A stretch of 33,564 nucleotides of DNA. Source: Kitasatospora sp. DSM 101779 (GTDB lineage Bacteria; Actinomycetota; Actinomycetes; Streptomycetales; Streptomycetaceae). The stretch is taken from positions 3,207,712 to 3,241,275 of the forward strand of contig NZ_JAHTIK010000001.1 of the NCBI RefSeq assembly GCF_025655475.1, in the 5' to 3' direction. This document shows positions 15,343-23,677 of this stretch, piece by piece. The position numbers and the translations under genes were made by a program. The first letter of the stretch is position 1. Every line of letters begins with the position of its first letter. The notes beneath the pieces were generated by a model, which searched no databases, was not told the DNA's origin, and was given only the letters and a program-made list of their open reading frames with translations.

Positions 15343-16512
15343 TCAGGCCAGGCGGATCCGGTGGGTGCGGTGTTTGACGAGCAGGGTGAGGGCGAGGACC
15401 TCGACCGCCCCGCACAGGACGGCCGCCCAGGCGGGCAGCAGCAGGGCGCCGGGGACGAGCAGGACGGCCGTCAGGACGAGGCAGGGGCCGTACCAGGCGA
15501 GGACCGAGCGGGTCGGCTCGCCGTAGCGCAGGGCGATCGCCGCGTTGGCGGTGTAGAAGCCGAGCACGCCGCCGCAGAGCGCCCAGTCCGCACCGGACGG
15601 CAGGTGGTGGGTGGGTTCGGCGACGGCCGTGCCGAGGGCCGCGGCGAGCAGGGTGATCGCGGCGACCAGGAAGTACGGCAGGTACATCACGGTGTCGCGG
15701 ATGATCCGGTGGGCCCGGCCGGCCTGGGCGCGGCCCAGGCCGCGGGCGGCGACCGTGGTGCCCCAGACGAAGAAGACCGCCGCGAGTTCGGCGACCAGCA
15801 GGAAGGCCGCGAGGGCGGCGGCGCCGGAGGCGGCGGTGAGGTGGTCGGCGAAGGTCGCGACGACGGTGAAGACGCTCTCGCCGAGGACGATCACCACGAA
15901 CAGCGTGATCCGCTCGACCAGGTGCTCGACGGACAGCTGGGCGTACAGCGCGGTGCCGTACTCGCTGCGGATCGCCAGCAGGACGGCCTCCAGGGCGATG
16001 GCGATCCCCCAGAGGGCGAACCGCCATCCGTCCGGGAGGAGGGCGGACACCGCCCACAGCGCGGCCGGGACGAGGCAGTAGGCCACCGGGCGCCAGAGCG
16101 GCAGTGCGGTCTCCCGGCGCAGGGCGGGCCGCAGCCACACCAGGAAGCAGACCACCCGCACCCAGGCGGCGCCGAGGGCGTAGAGCCAGGCGTGCCCGCC
16201 GAGGCCCTCGGGGGCTGCGGCGGCCATCACGCCGAGGCCGGGCATGGCGGCGATCAGCATGGGCTGGCTGAGCGAGCGGTCGATGTCCCGGCCGGAGACG
16301 TTGACGGTGGCCATCAGGTTGACCCAGGCCCACCAGGCCGGGAAGAAGAGCACCAGGAACCTGCCGAACTCGGCGCCGCCCGGGTCGCCGTGCAGGCCGC
16401 GGGCGAGGATGGCCACGGTCACGACGAAGACCAGGTCGAAGAAGAGCTCGAACCAGTCCGCCCGGCGCTCCTCGGGCTCGGCTCCGGTCGGCGCGCTGTC
16501 GGCGGCGGTCAC
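15343..16512 (-). CDS. LtrA-like (low temperature requirement A) membrane protein
   Basis: This 389-aa integral membrane protein has the LtrA signature near its N-terminus (RRADWFELFFDLVFVVTVA) and about eleven hydrophobic segments along its length. LtrA was named from a Listeria cold-growth mutant; its biochemical role is not settled. The GTG at 16512 gives MTAADSAPTGAEPEE and has GGGAGG about 11 nt upstream; a GTG nearer that site is too close. A TACACT -10 candidate lies at 16547-16552. Confidence 0.85.
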   Translation of the reverse strand: MTAADSAPTGAEPEERRADWFELFFDLVFVVTVAILARGLHGDPGGAEFGRFLVLFFPAWWAWVNLMATVNVSGRDIDRSLSQPMLIAAMPGLGVMAAAAPEGLGGHAWLYALGAAWVRVVCFLVWLRPALRRETALPLWRPVAYCLVPAALWAVSALLPDGWRFALWGIAIALEAVLLAIRSEYGTALYAQLSVEHLVERITLFVVIVLGESVFTVVATFADHLTAASGAAALAAFLLVAELAAVFFVWGTTVAARGLGRAQAGRAHRIIRDTVMYLPYFLVAAITLLAAALGTAVAEPTHHLPSGADWALCGGVLGFYTANAAIALRYGEPTRSVLAWYGPCLVLTAVLLVPGALLLPAWAAVLCGAVEVLALTLLVKHRTHRIRLA

Positions 16513-16546
16513 GGTGTTCGGCACCTCCCGTTGTCCCGGTGCCGGG

Positions 16547-16573
16547 AGTGTACGGGGCAAGCGGCGCACGCAA
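16547..16573 (-). promoter_or_regulatory. Candidate promoter of the LtrA gene
   Basis: On the minus strand TTGCGT (16568-16573) and TACACT (16547-16552) are separated by 15 nt. The spacing is slightly short, but both hexamers are good. Confidence 0.4.
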
Positions 16574-16622
16574 GCGGGAATGCGCCCCCGGCGCGCACGG
16601 TGCCGGGGCGAATGCCTCCGGA

Positions 16623-17408
16623 TCAGCGGAGGACGTCACTCTCCGGGGTGATCTCGGTGGGGACGCCGATCTCGTAGACCAGCCGGCTGCGCTCGGCGGC
16701 GAGGACGATGTCGGCGGTCTCCACGGGGAGGCCGCCGGCCCAGTGGGTGCGCTCGATGGAGAGCACGGTGGAGCCCAGGGCCACGCCCAGCGGGCCGGAC
16801 TCGGCCTCCAGCACCGGGCGGGCGGTGACGTCCTCGGTGACCCGGGTGACGGTCAGTCCGATGCCGGCCATCCGCTCGACCACGCCGAGCCCGGCGAGCG
16901 GGCCGTACTCGGGCCGGGCCGCCACGGTGCCGCCGGTCAGGGCGAGCGGCTCCCAGCTGGTGGACAGCTGGGCGGGCCGGTCGGCGGCGAGGAAGACGTA
17001 CTGGGTCTGCATGATCGGGTCGCCCTCGGCGATCCCCAGCCGCAGCGCGAGCGCGCCGGTGGCCCAGGTCTTCTGGGAGTCGTGCGTCCAGTGCGGGACG
17101 CCGCCGGGGCCGGGGTCCCGGGACGCGCCGGCGAAGGGGCTGCCGGCCGCGTCGTAGCGTCCGCGCGGGATCCGGGCCGGCGCCGGACGGCACCGGACGT
17201 AGGTGCCGGAGCCCGGGCGGCCCTCGGTCAGGCCCTCGGCGTTGAGCACCCGCAGCGCCTGCCGGACGGGCTGCTCGGAGAGCCCGTGCCGGCGGCAGAG
17301 GTCGGCGATGCTGGGCATCCGCGTGCCCGGCGGGTGCTCGCCGGAGAGGATCCGCGAGCGCAGCACGTCGGCCAGTCGCAGATAGGCCGGTCGCCCCAAC
17401 TCGCCCAC
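16623..17408 (-). CDS. GntR-family transcriptional regulator with UTRA domain
   Basis: This 261-aa regulator has a GntR winged helix (about residues 5-75, LRSRILSGEHPPGTRMPSIA and LCRRHGLSEQPVRQALRVLN) and a C-terminal UTRA effector domain. The GTG at 17408 (MGELGRPAYLRLADVLR) follows ACGGGGG by 5 nt. It is divergent from the HATPase gene, and the 128-bp gap between them holds two inverted repeats that could be its operators. The inducer is unknown. Confidence 0.87.
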   Translation of the reverse strand: MGELGRPAYLRLADVLRSRILSGEHPPGTRMPSIADLCRRHGLSEQPVRQALRVLNAEGLTEGRPGSGTYVRCRPAPARIPRGRYDAAGSPFAGASRDPGPGGVPHWTHDSQKTWATGALALRLGIAEGDPIMQTQYVFLAADRPAQLSTSWEPLALTGGTVAARPEYGPLAGLGVVERMAGIGLTVTRVTEDVTARPVLEAESGPLGVALGSTVLSIERTHWAGGLPVETADIVLAAERSRLVYEIGVPTEITPESDVLR

Positions 17409-17457
17409 GTCAACCCCCGTCTCACGGAATGTCGGCTCAGCTTGACAACGCCGTACC

Positions 17458-17473
17458 CGAGCTTTCAAGCTCG
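17458..17473. promoter_or_regulatory. Inverted repeat, candidate GntR operator
   Basis: CGAGCTT-TC-AAGCTCG is a perfect 7-bp inverted repeat with a 2-bp spacer. It lies 10 bp downstream of a TTGACA hexamer (17442-17447), so it would cover the -10 region of a plus-strand promoter for the HATPase gene. Confidence 0.45.
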
Positions 17474-17480
17474 CATTCGA

Positions 17481-17502
17481 GGTTGACCATGCGTGGTCGA
17501 CC
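17481..17502. promoter_or_regulatory. Second inverted repeat in the divergent promoter region
   Basis: GGTTGACCA and TGGTCGACC, separated by 4 bp, pair with one mismatch. It lies upstream of the HATPase ribosome binding site and could be a second regulator site. Confidence 0.35.
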
Positions 17503-17536
17503 GACTGCGGAGTGTCCGTCGGAGGGGTGCAGCAGC

Positions 17537-18145
17537 ATGATGTGGATCGCCCGGTTCCCCGGTGTGCCCGAGTCCGTGCGAGCGGCGCGGCGGATGGTCC
17601 GCGACGCGCTCGAACCCTCGGCGCGGGCCGAGGACGCGGTGCTGATCGTCTCCGAGCTGGTGACCAACGCCGTGATGCACAGCCGGTCCGGCACCGGCGG
17701 CGTCCTGTGGGTGGAGGTCCGCCGCCGGCACGGGGTCGTGCGGGTCTCCGTCACCGACGAGGGCACGGCGGAGGGCCGCCCGGCGCACCGGCCGCCGGTC
17801 GACGCGGGCGACTTCGGACGGGGCCTGCGGATCGTCGACGCCCTGGCGGAGCACTGGGGGGCCGTCGGCGAGGCCGGCGGGCGGCGCACCGTCTGGGCCG
17901 AGCTTGCGCCCGCCCCGGGGGACGGCCGCGCAGCGCAGGAGACCGGACCCGAAGGCCCCGCGACGCCCACCGAAGGGGCCGTCACCGGAGCGCCCGGGCC
18001 TGCGGCGGGGAGCGGCCCGCGGGCCGCCGGTGTCCTGGCCGTCCCGGTCACCGCGGTCGCCGCGTCGACGCCCGGCCCGGCGCCGCGCTGCCGGCTGTGC
18101 GGCACGGCGCTGCCGGGCCGTCAGGGCGCCGCGGTGACGGCCTGA
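17537..18145 (+). CDS. HATPase_c protein (anti-sigma-factor-like serine kinase)
   Basis: This 202-aa protein has a compact GHKL ATPase domain at residues 1-125: N box SELVTNAVMHS (Glu40, Asn44), G1 box Asp74 in VTDEG, and G2 box GDFGRGLRIVDALAEHWG. This resembles RsbW/SpoIIAB-like kinases, very numerous in Streptomyces, which phosphorylate anti-anti-sigma partners. It then has an unusual Pro/Ala/Gly-rich linker of about 60 residues ending in a CRLCGTALPG cysteine pair (Cys185/Cys188). The ATG at 17537 has GGAGGGG about 9 nt upstream. Its last 25 bp overlap the convergent protease gene. Confidence 0.85.
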   Translation: MMWIARFPGVPESVRAARRMVRDALEPSARAEDAVLIVSELVTNAVMHSRSGTGGVLWVEVRRRHGVVRVSVTDEGTAEGRPAHRPPVDAGDFGRGLRIVDALAEHWGAVGEAGGRRTVWAELAPAPGDGRAAQETGPEGPATPTEGAVTGAPGPAAGSGPRAAGVLAVPVTAVAASTPGPAPRCRLCGTALPGRQGAAVTA

Positions 18146-18933
18146 CGGTAGAGGGTGGTCATGGTGTGGTCGAAGTACGAGCTGTAGGAGGTGTCGTCGG
18201 TGTCGCCGCCCTCCTGGTAGCCGCCGATGACGCCGATGACCTCGCCGGTGCGGGTGCTGATCCACGGCCCGCCGCTGGTGCCGCCGGGGTAGCCGGGGCA
18301 GTCGATGCGGCGCTGGGTGACGGACGCCCGGGTGGTGGTGTCGGTGCACAGCAGCGGGGCCTCGGCGCGGGCCGGGTAGCCGTAGAGGCGGACCTGCGAG
18401 GTGAAACTGTCGTCCAGCCCGAGGGCGTTGCCGCCGACGACGTCCTCGATCCGGTGGCCGTCCGAGGCCGGGGCGACCCGGAGGATGGCGTAGTCGGCGT
18501 CCTCGTCCCGGTCGTTCGTCCAGGCGTCGGGGGCGTAGATCGCGGTGACCCTCCAGGTGCCGTACGGGGCGCTGCCGACGCGGTAGCCGGGGACGAAGCT
18601 CAGGCCGTCGGTGCTGCCGACGCAGTGGGCGGCGGTGAGCACGAGGTCGCGGGTGGGGCTCTGCAGCACGCTGGCGGAGCAGAAGTGGTGGCCGGCCGCG
18701 ACGGTGCCGCTGAACAGGGCGCCGACCCGGGCGGCCGACGCGTCGGCGGGGGCGGTGGCGGTGGTGCCGAGGGCCGGTACGGCGTCGAGGGCGGCGGTGG
18801 CGGCGGGCGAGGCGGTGGCGGGCGAGCTGCCGAGCACGTGGGCGGCGGCGAGCAGTCCCACCGTGGCGAGGGCCGCTGCCGGGGTGCCGAGCAGCGGCCG
18901 GAGCCGGGGGCGGGACGTGCGGGGGCTGCTCAT
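18121..18933 (-). CDS. Secreted trypsin-like serine protease
   Basis: This 270-aa S1-family protease has a signal peptide (Arg-rich start, hydrophobic ALATVGLLAAAHVLG, cleavage probably after ATA-SPA near residue 41). The catalytic triad is His103 (LTAAHC), Asp147 (DADYAILR) and Ser220 (GGTSGGPW). Likely disulfides are Cys85-Cys104 and Cys196-Cys212. It would act outside the cell. Its stop lies inside the 3' end of the convergent HATPase gene (25-bp overlap). The ATG at 18933 has AGGAGGAG upstream. Confidence 0.92.
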   Translation of the reverse strand: MSSPRTSRPRLRPLLGTPAAALATVGLLAAAHVLGSSPATASPAATAALDAVPALGTTATAPADASAARVGALFSGTVAAGHHFCSASVLQSPTRDLVLTAAHCVGSTDGLSFVPGYRVGSAPYGTWRVTAIYAPDAWTNDRDEDADYAILRVAPASDGHRIEDVVGGNALGLDDSFTSQVRLYGYPARAEAPLLCTDTTTRASVTQRRIDCPGYPGGTSGGPWISTRTGEVIGVIGGYQEGGDTDDTSYSSYFDHTMTTLYRQAVTAAP

Positions 18934-19100
18934 CGGCGAACTCCTCCTGGCCGGGGGTGTCGGCTCCACTCTGGGCCGCCGGGCTGTGAACCGGGTGATC
19001 CGAAGGTGGGAAAGCGGTGAGAGATCCGTACACGATCCCGCCCCGGCCCCGGAGGAGTCCAGGGCCGGGGCGGCGTGTCGCCGGGCCCGGGGGGGTGCTG

Positions 19101-20615
19101 TCAGTGCGGTTCGGCCGCGGGGCGGGCGGCGGCCTGGGCCGGTTCGGCCGCGGCGTGCTGGGCCTCGCCGGGCGCCGGTTTGTGGTCGATCATCAGGAAG
19201 GCGATGACGGCGGCGGCCAGCAGGATTCCCATCGCGACCCAGGTGGCGATCGCGTAGCCGTGCACCTGGCCCTGTTTGAGGACGAGCGGATCGGCCGCGT
19301 TGCGGGTGGCCAGCCAGGTGGCGGTGGCGCTGGCCGCGATGGTGTTGAGCAGTGCGACACCGATCGAACCGCCGACCTGCTGGGCGCTGTTGATGATGGC
19401 GGAGGCCGCGCCGGTCTCGTTGGGCGCGACGCCGAGGGTGGCCAGGCTCAGCGAGGGCATGAAGACCAGGCCCATGCCGAAGCCGAGCAGGAGTTCGGCG
19501 GGCAGCACCATGGTCGCGTACGGGCTGTCGACCTTCATCTGGGTCAGCCAGGCCATGCCGCCCGCGCCGAGCAGCAGGCCGGGGACGACGAGTGCCCGCG
19601 AGGGTATCCGGGTCATCAGGTTGGCCGCGATGCCGGTCGCGCTGATGATGATGGCCGCGGTCATCGGCAGGAAGGAGACGCCCGCCATGACCGGCGAGAA
19701 GCCCTTGACCACCTGCATGTAGTAGGTGAGGAACAGGAACAGGCCGAACATGCCGATCACGGCCATGCCGACGGCGATGGCACCGCCGCCGCGGTTGCGG
19801 TCGGAGACGATGTGCAGCGGCAGCAGCGGGTGGTCGGTGCGGCGTTCGAAGAGCACGAAGACGAAGAGCAGTGCGACGCCGATGCACAGCGAGGCCAGGA
19901 CCAGCCAGTCGCCCCAGCCGCGGGAGACGGCCTCGGAGGTGCCGAACACGATCAGCAGCAGGCCGCCGCAGCCGAGGACGGCGCCGGGCAGGTCGAGCCT
20001 CACGCGGTGGCCCTTGGCGACGTGGTCGCGCTTGAGCAGGGCATAGGCGGCGAGCGCTGCGCCGATGGCGATCGGGATGTTGACGAACAGGCACCAGCGC
20101 CAGTTCAGGTACTCGGTGAGCAGGCCGCCCATGATCAGGCCGATCGCGGCGCCGCCGCCGGCGAGGGCGCCGAAGATGCCGAAGGCTGTGGCGCGTTCCT
20201 TCGCGTCGGTGAAGGTGGTGGAGAGCAGCGACAGCGCGGAGGGTGCGAGGAGTGCGCCGAAGGCGCCCTGCAGGGCGCGCGCGCCGAACAGCATCCAGGG
20301 TTCGGTGGCGAATCCGCCGATGGCGGAGGCCAGGGCGAAGCCCAGCAGGCCGATCAGGAAGGTCCGTTTGCGGCCGAAGAGGTCGCCGATCCGGCCGCCG
20401 AGGAGCAGCAGGCCGCCGAAGGCCAGGGTGTAGGCCGTGATGACCCACTGCCTGTTGCCGTCGGATATGCCCAGGTCCTTCTGGGCGGAGGGCAGGGCGA
20501 TGTTCACGATCGTCGCGTCGAGGACGATCATCAGCTGGGCGATGGCGATGACTGCCAGGGCCCACCAGCGACGGGGGTCGACCGCCTGCTCGTCCTGTGC
20601 GTGCTGGAGGGACAC
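19101..20615 (-). CDS. DHA2-family (EmrB/QacA-type) MFS drug transporter
   Basis: This 504-aa inner-membrane exporter has about 14 hydrophobic segments. MFS motifs: LDATIVNIALP in helix 1 and GGRIGDLFGRKRTF after helix 2. The family exports drugs or metabolites with proton motive force. The GTG at 20615 (MSLQHAQDEQAVDPRRWW) has GGAAGG 9 nt upstream; more distal starts add sequence with no hydrophobic or family-like character. A DosR-box-like palindrome lies 112 bp upstream. No regulator gene is adjacent. Confidence 0.92.
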   Translation of the reverse strand: MSLQHAQDEQAVDPRRWWALAVIAIAQLMIVLDATIVNIALPSAQKDLGISDGNRQWVITAYTLAFGGLLLLGGRIGDLFGRKRTFLIGLLGFALASAIGGFATEPWMLFGARALQGAFGALLAPSALSLLSTTFTDAKERATAFGIFGALAGGGAAIGLIMGGLLTEYLNWRWCLFVNIPIAIGAALAAYALLKRDHVAKGHRVRLDLPGAVLGCGGLLLIVFGTSEAVSRGWGDWLVLASLCIGVALLFVFVLFERRTDHPLLPLHIVSDRNRGGGAIAVGMAVIGMFGLFLFLTYYMQVVKGFSPVMAGVSFLPMTAAIIISATGIAANLMTRIPSRALVVPGLLLGAGGMAWLTQMKVDSPYATMVLPAELLLGFGMGLVFMPSLSLATLGVAPNETGAASAIINSAQQVGGSIGVALLNTIAASATATWLATRNAADPLVLKQGQVHGYAIATWVAMGILLAAAVIAFLMIDHKPAPGEAQHAAAEPAQAAARPAAEPH

Positions 20616-20726
20616 CGTGGGCCGCCTTCCGGAGGGGATTGGTGGGAAGGGCGCACGCAGCGCTCCTCCCAGGGAATCTCTCGGGATGGCGAGGGGCAAG
20701 GTTTTTTGTCAGTAAATGTCGGAATT

Positions 20727-20739
20727 GGGACTAAAGTCC
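20727..20739. promoter_or_regulatory. DosR/DevR-box-like palindrome upstream of the transporter
   Basis: GGGACTAAAGTCC matches the palindromic core of the mycobacterial DosR consensus (GGGACT-W-W-AGTCC). The flanks match only partly. It is in an AT-richer stretch ahead of the minus-strand transporter gene. Confidence 0.45.
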
Positions 20740-20770
20740 TAAACCTCCGACGCCCTCCGGCCGAGGCCCC

Positions 20771-20813
20771 GGGTCGCACCGGCCCGCCGCGGCGGGCCGG
20801 GCCGGTGCGACCC
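20771..20813 (-). terminator. Strong hairpin after the DUF885 gene
   Basis: GGGTCGCACCGGCCC and GGGCCGGTGCGACCC form a perfect 15-bp stem around a 13-nt loop, 26 bp beyond the DUF885 stop. It lies between that stop and the promoter region of the transporter, so it should isolate the two genes. Confidence 0.8.
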
Positions 20814-20839
20814 CGGACCGGGGCTGCGAGCGGCGGCGG

Positions 20840-22552
20840 TCAGAGCCCGGAGAGCTCCGCGACCAGGTCGTCGAGGCCGAGCGAGCCCTGGGAGAGAGCG
20901 GCCATGTGCCAGGCCTTGAGGTCGAACTCCTCGCCGCGGGACTCGGCGGCGGCGCGGGCGGCGGCCCGTCCCGTCAGCCAGGCACGCTCACCCAGCTTGT
21001 AGCCGATGGCCTGGCCGGGCATGCCGAGGTAGCGGACCAGCTCGCTGTCCAGGAAGTCGGCGGACAGGCCGCAGTACCGGCCGAAGAACTCCCGGGCGTC
21101 GTCGGGCAGCATCGCCTCACCCGGCTTGAACGGGGAGTCCGCCGGGAAGTCCAGGCCGGCGTGCATGCCGATGTCGACGATGACCCGCAGCACCCGCATC
21201 ATCTGCGCGTTGAGGTAGCCGAGCCGGTGGCCGGGGTCGGTGAGGTAGCCGAGCTCGTCCATCAGGCGCTCCGCGTAGAGCGCCCAGCCCTCCAGGTTGG
21301 CGCTGACGCTGCCGAGGGTGACCTGGTAGGTCGAGAGCCGGTCGGCGAGGTACGTCCACTGCGCGAGCTGCAGGTGGTGGCCGGGCACGCCCTCGTGGTA
21401 CCAGGTCGAGACGAGGTCCCAGACCGGGAAGGACTCGCGGCCGAGGGTCGGCAGCCAGGTGCGGCCGGGACGGGAGAAGTCGAGCGAGGGCTGGGTGTAG
21501 TAGGGGGCTGCGGCACTGCCGACCGGGGCGAGCCGTGACTCGACCTTCAGCAGTGGCTCGGCGAGGTCGAAGTGGGTGCCCTGGAGGTCGGCGATGGCAC
21601 CGTCCATCAGGCCCTGCAGGTAGTCGCGGGCGTTCTCCTCGCCCTTGATCGCCGGGCCGTCGGTCTCCAGCCAGTGCATCGCCTCCATCGGGGTGGCGCC
21701 GGGCAGCACCTTCTCGGCCTCGGCGCGCATCTGGGCGTCCAGGTCGTGGAACTGCTCCCAGGCCCAGGCGTAGGCCTCGTCGAGGTCGAGGGCGGCACCC
21801 GTCCAGTAGCGGACCCAGCGGGTGTAGCGCTCGCGGCCGACGGTGTCCGGGGTGGCGGCGGCGGCCGGGCCGTACACGTCGCGCAGCCAGTCGCGCAGAC
21901 CGGCGAGCGCGTCGGAGGCGGCGACGGCGGTGGCGGTCAGCCCCTCGCGCAGCGACTCGGGGGCGTCCTGCACGAACGCGCCGAACCAGCCGCCGGGGGT
22001 CTCGCCCTCCAGCCACTCGCCGATCTGGCCGACCACGGTGGTGACCTGGCGGGGGCCGGACAGCAGGCCGCGCTCCATGCCCTCGGTGAGGGTGGCACGG
22101 TACTGGCCGAGCGCGACCGGCACCCGGGCGAGGCGGCGGCCGATCAGCTCCCAGTCCTGCTCGGTGCCGGTCGGCATGAGGGTGAACACCTCGCGCACGT
22201 CGTGCACCGGCGAGCCGAGGTTGCGCACCGCGCGGTACTCCTCGCCCGCTTCGTGCAGGGCGAGTTCGGCGGTGAGGCGCTCGCGGAGCAGGCGGGCGCA
22301 GCGCCGCTCGGCCTCGTCGTCGGCGGCACCGGCGGCCTCGGCGGCGTCGAGTTCGGCGAGGGTGGAGCGGGCGAGGTCGGCGAGCGCCGCGCGGCCGGCC
22401 GGTGAGAGGTCGGTGATGCGGTCGTCGTCCGGGTTGAGGCCGAGGTACACCGCGGTCAGCGGGTCGAGGTCGGCGAGGGCGTGGACGTAGGCGTCGGCGA
22501 TACGGCGCGGGGTGGGGCCGTCGACAGCGGGGGTGATCGGTTCTTGGACCAT
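20840..22552 (-). CDS. DUF885-family peptidase-like protein
   Basis: This 570-aa protein is a DUF885 member. The hallmark HEGVPGHHLQ (about residues 384-393) is a zinc-metalloprotease-like motif, with a downstream NLEGWALYAERLMDELGY segment carrying the third ligand glutamate. Family members are predicted cytoplasmic peptidases, few of them characterised. No signal peptide is seen. The ATG at 22552 (MVQEPITPAVDG) has AGGA 7 nt upstream and is preferred over one 21 bp earlier. Confidence 0.87.
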   Translation of the reverse strand: MVQEPITPAVDGPTPRRIADAYVHALADLDPLTAVYLGLNPDDDRITDLSPAGRAALADLARSTLAELDAAEAAGAADDEAERRCARLLRERLTAELALHEAGEEYRAVRNLGSPVHDVREVFTLMPTGTEQDWELIGRRLARVPVALGQYRATLTEGMERGLLSGPRQVTTVVGQIGEWLEGETPGGWFGAFVQDAPESLREGLTATAVAASDALAGLRDWLRDVYGPAAAATPDTVGRERYTRWVRYWTGAALDLDEAYAWAWEQFHDLDAQMRAEAEKVLPGATPMEAMHWLETDGPAIKGEENARDYLQGLMDGAIADLQGTHFDLAEPLLKVESRLAPVGSAAAPYYTQPSLDFSRPGRTWLPTLGRESFPVWDLVSTWYHEGVPGHHLQLAQWTYLADRLSTYQVTLGSVSANLEGWALYAERLMDELGYLTDPGHRLGYLNAQMMRVLRVIVDIGMHAGLDFPADSPFKPGEAMLPDDAREFFGRYCGLSADFLDSELVRYLGMPGQAIGYKLGERAWLTGRAAARAAAESRGEEFDLKAWHMAALSQGSLGLDDLVAELSGL

Positions 22553-22690
22553 TCGGCCATCCTGTCGCAGCATCCGGCGATTTCAAGACCCTCTCGGTGC
22601 GGGCTCGCACGATTGACGGAGGGTCCGCCGGGCCCGGTGTGGACGCGGCGGCGCAGTGCGTCACCGGGCGTGCACGGACCTGCGCCGAGG

Positions 22691-22744
22691 GTGCCGGTGC
22701 CGTCGGCAGGCGGCACCGGTGCCGCCTGCCGACGGCACCGGCAC
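22691..22744. repeat. 54-bp perfect palindrome in a divergent intergenic region
   Basis: The 27-bp arms (22691-22717 and 22718-22744) are exact reverse complements with no spacer; the arm starts GTGCCGGTGCCG and the centre is ACC|GGT. It lies between the divergent DUF885 and TetR genes, where a terminator would serve neither. Confidence 0.9.
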
Positions 22745-22820
22745 GGCACTGTCCCCGCACCAACGCGGCGAGGTGCGGAAACAGGCGGTGCGGGCGCTCC
22801 CCCGCGGCGGGCCGAAGCCC

Positions 22821-22826
22821 TAGGCT
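22821..22826 (+). promoter_or_regulatory. -10 element for leaderless tetR gene
   Basis: TAGGCT ends exactly 7 nt before the ATG at 22834, with no ribosome binding site between. Same geometry as argS and the response regulator. Confidence 0.5.
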
Positions 22827-22833
22827 GGCGGCC

Positions 22834-23610
22834 ATGGCAGCCAGATCAGCGACTCCCCCCGCCGCTCCCGCCGACGCGCCGACGGAGGAGCGACCGCGCC
22901 GCACCGGGTACCGCCGGCTGTCGGTCGAGCAGCGCCGGGAGCAACTGATCGCGGTGGCGCTGGAGCTGTTCAGCTCCCGACCGCCGGAGGAGGTCGGGCT
23001 GGACGACGTGGCGCAGGCCGCCGGCGCCTCGCGCCCACTGGTCTACCGCTACTTCGCTGGCGGCAAGCAGCAGTTGTACGAGGCCGCGCTGCGCAGTGCG
23101 GCCGAGGAGCTGAGCCGACGGTTCACGGTGGCCGGCGGGGGTTCGCCGACCGAGCAGCTGTCGGCCGTGCTGGACGCCTACTTCGACTTCGTGGCGGAGC
23201 ACGCGGCGGGCTACGGCGCACTGCTGCGCGGCGGTTCGGTGGTGGAGACGGCGCGGACCTCGGCGATCGTCGACGAGGTGCGGCGGGTGGCGCTGAGGCG
23301 GACGCTGCGGCACCTCGGTGTGCGGACGGCGGGGCCTCGGCTGACCCTGCTGGTGCGGTCGTGGATCTCCGTGGTGGAGGCGTCCGCGCTGAGCTGGCTG
23401 GACGAGGGCCGGCAGATCCCGAAGGAGTCGCTGCGGGACTGGCTGGTGGACGAGTTCGTCGCGATGAGCGCCGCGGCGGCGGTGCACGACCGGCAGGCGG
23501 CCCGGATGCTGGCCGGGGTCCTGGCGCTGGAGCGGCCGGACGGGCCCGCGGCCGCGCTGGTGGCGCGGCTGCGGGCGCTCCTCCCGGAGGCACCGGCGAA
23601 CGGGGTCTGA
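22834..23610 (+). CDS. TetR-family transcriptional regulator
   Basis: This 258-aa protein has an N-terminal TetR helix-turn-helix (about residues 30-78: RREQLIAVALELFSSRP, then DDVAQAAGASRPLVYRYFAG) followed by a helical ligand/dimer domain. The ATG at 22834 lies 7 nt after a TAGGCT hexamer, implying a leaderless transcript. It is divergent from the DUF885 gene; a 54-bp palindrome in the shared gap could be relevant to its control. The ligand is unknown. Confidence 0.9.
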   Translation: MAARSATPPAAPADAPTEERPRRTGYRRLSVEQRREQLIAVALELFSSRPPEEVGLDDVAQAAGASRPLVYRYFAGGKQQLYEAALRSAAEELSRRFTVAGGGSPTEQLSAVLDAYFDFVAEHAAGYGALLRGGSVVETARTSAIVDEVRRVALRRTLRHLGVRTAGPRLTLLVRSWISVVEASALSWLDEGRQIPKESLRDWLVDEFVAMSAAAAVHDRQAARMLAGVLALERPDGPAAALVARLRALLPEAPANGV

Positions 23611-23677
23611 CCCTCTCGCGGCGCCCCTGCTCCCACTCCCCCGGGAGACGTCTTCAAAGGCGCATGGATGCCTCGTA

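Noticed and set aside
22691..22744. Palindrome as an ordinary terminator
   Set aside because: The neighbouring genes diverge from it, so neither needs a terminator there; left as an unexplained repeat.
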